Source: Betaproteobacteria bacterium (lineage in GTDB: Bacteria; Pseudomonadota; Gammaproteobacteria; Burkholderiales; SG8-39). From it: a stretch of 16,306 nt of DNA. Of the stretch, positions 15,213-16,306 are shown piece by piece. The DNA lies in the NCBI GenBank assembly GCA_005881355.1, contig VBDM01000033.1, positions 1 through 16,306 of the forward strand, read 5' to 3'. The notes under the pieces are model-generated. The model worked only from the letters and a program-made list of their open reading frames with translations. It did not search any database and was not told where the DNA came from. Numbering within the stretch: the first letter of the stretch is position 1; every line of letters starts with the position of its first letter. Position numbers and translations under genes: made by a program.

Positions 15213-15295
15213 CTGGGTGTCGGGGAGCAATTGACGGTCCATCCGGACTATGGCGAACGCACAAACGCCACACAGTGAAATCCGACAATACCGGC

Positions 15296-15301
15296 AAGGA
15301 G
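15296..15301 (+). promoter_or_regulatory. Ribosome binding site for the epimerase
   Basis: AAGGAG ends 10 bases before the ATG at 15312, a slightly long but usable spacing. A second, closer GGAAGGA at 15304-15310 abuts the start and is probably too near to serve. Confidence 0.55.
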
Positions 15302-15311
15302 TTGGAAGGAA

Positions 15312-16306
15312 ATGACGGTTTACGAAAAGGTGCAAGAGCGGGTCAAAACCCGGCCCCGCACTTGGCTCGTCACGGGCGTAGCCGGATTCATCGGCTCGAA
15401 TCTCCTGGAAACTCTCCTCAAGCTGGACCAGCGGGTGATCGGGCTGGACAATTTTTCCACAGGGAGCCGAGGCAACCTGACGCAAGTGCAGGACGCCGTC
15501 ACCGAAAACCAGTGGCGGAACCTTCGCTTCATCGAGGGCGATATCCGCTCGATCGATACCTGCCGCCGGGCATGCCGCTCGGTGGAATGCGTGCTGCACC
15601 AGGCGGCGCTCGCGAGCGTGCCGCGCTCGATTTCGGACCCGATCGCGAGCCACGACAGCAACGTCGCGGGGTTTCTCAACATGCTGGTGGCGGCGCACGG
15701 CGCCGGCGTGTCGCGCTTCGTCTATGCCGGATCGAGCGCAACCTACGGCGATCATCCCGGGCTACCGAAGGTCGAGCCCGAGTTCGGCCGGCCGCTCTCG
15801 CCCTATGCGGTGACCAAGTACGTGAACGAGCTGTACGCCGAGATCTTCGCGCGCTGCTATGGATTCGGCTCGATCGGGCTGCGCTACTTCAACGTGTTCG
15901 GCCCGCGCCAGGACCCGGACGGGGCTTACGCGGCGGTGATCCCGAAGTGGATCGCCGGCATGATCCGCAACGAGCCCGTTTTCATCAACGGCGACGGAAA
16001 GACGGCCCGCGATTTCTGTTATGTCGACAACGCGGTCCAGGCGAATCTGCTCGCGGGCATGGTCGCCAACCCTGCGGCGGTCAACCAGGTCTACAACATC
16101 GCGCTGGGCGAAAAGACGACCCTCGATGAGCTTTTCGAGATGATTCGCTCGGTGCTCGAGCCGCGGTATCCCCATCTGCGCGGTTTTCGCCCGATCTATC
16201 GCAAATTCCGCGCCGGGGATGTGCGCTTGTCGCAGGCGGACATCGGCAAGGCGAAGCGCCTGCTCGAGTACCAGCCGGTCTCGAGGATTCGGGAGGGACT
16301 GGAGCA
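15312..16306 (+). CDS. WbpP/TviC-like UDP-sugar 4-epimerase, 3' end cut by window edge
   Basis: The frame runs open from the ATG at 15312 to the right edge, giving 331 residues; family members are about 340, so only a few residues are missing. It is an extended short-chain dehydrogenase with a Rossmann fold. Residues 18-30 carry the NAD motif LVTGVAGFIGSN (Gly22, Gly25, Gly28). The catalytic set is Ser141/Ser142-Ala143 in YAGSSATYG, with Tyr165 and Lys169 in SPYAVTKYVNE. Later come LRYFNVFGPRQDP, the substrate-loop text shared with UDP-N-acetylglucosamine or UDP-glucuronate-type epimerases, and DGKTARDFCYVDN. Closest in my recognition is the WbpP/TviC group, which inter-converts UDP-GlcNAc(A) and UDP-GalNAc(A). 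It would supply a nucleotide sugar for the polymer. The N-terminal extension of about 17 residues is normal for this group. Confidence 0.9.
   Translation, partial: MTVYEKVQERVKTRPRTWLVTGVAGFIGSNLLETLLKLDQRVIGLDNFSTGSRGNLTQVQDAVTENQWRNLRFIEGDIRSIDTCRRACRSVECVLHQAALASVPRSISDPIASHDSNVAGFLNMLVAAHGAGVSRFVYAGSSATYGDHPGLPKVEPEFGRPLSPYAVTKYVNELYAEIFARCYGFGSIGLRYFNVFGPRQDPDGAYAAVIPKWIAGMIRNEPVFINGDGKTARDFCYVDNAVQANLLAGMVANPAAVNQVYNIALGEKTTLDELFEMIRSVLEPRYPHLRGFRPIYRKFRAGDVRLSQADIGKAKRLLEYQPVSRIREGLE

Noticed and set aside
15031..15234. Open frame of 67 codons overlapping the end of the glycosyltransferase gene
   Set aside because: Its first 50 bases lie in the glycosyltransferase frame region, no ribosome site precedes its starts, it runs across the palindrome at 15171-15212, and the protein resembles nothing I know.

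Overview
The window is GC-rich (by eye in the low to mid 60s %) and carries the core of a Wzx/Wzy-type exopolysaccharide (Eps) locus. Its gene order, epsD-epsE-epsF-epsG-exosortase B-epsI, is the one first described in Methylobacillus and common in Betaproteobacteria of soil and fresh water. I infer a Gram-negative betaproteobacterium or a close gammaproteobacterial relative, because the locus encodes an outer-membrane exporter, a lipoprotein and an exosortase.

Layout. Positions 2-469 (+) hold the 3' end of a secreted-looking protein of the post-COAP-1 type. Positions 470-702 are a short gap between convergent genes. Positions 703-4026 (-) encode a large secreted modular protein: signal peptide, pectate-lyase-like beta-helix, Ca-binding-like loop, four fibronectin type III domains and five 50-residue FG-GAP/VCBS-type repeats. 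Positions 4027-4637 are a 611-base divergent regulatory region packed with inverted repeats, including an 11-bp perfect inverted repeat and a nested palindrome. From 4638 to the right edge everything is on the + strand: epsD (PPIase-like lipoprotein), epsE (exporter), epsF (Wzz-type chain-length protein), epsG (tyrosine-kinase-type partner ATPase), xrtB (exosortase B), epsI, a Wzy/WaaL-type polymerase or ligase, an AsnB-type amidotransferase, a GT4 glycosyltransferase and a WbpP-like UDP-sugar 4-epimerase cut by the window edge.

How they work together. The epimerase supplies a nucleotide sugar, the glycosyltransferase extends a lipid-linked repeat unit, AsnB may amidate a sugar acid, the Wzy-like protein polymerises, EpsF/EpsG set chain length, and EpsE with EpsD passes the polymer across the periplasm and outer membrane. 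XrtB and EpsI belong to the protein-sorting pathway for PEP-CTERM proteins, yet no complete protein here ends in a PEP-CTERM tail. The divergent lyase could trim or release the polymer; that link is inferred from position only. Most likely one long operon starts upstream of epsD, since gaps between genes are short (4-bp overlap to 56 bases), apart from a 231-base gap with a palindrome before the epimerase. The system type is known; the less ordinary parts are the structured epsD leader, the internally duplicated lyase and the EpsG P-loop without its usual lysine.
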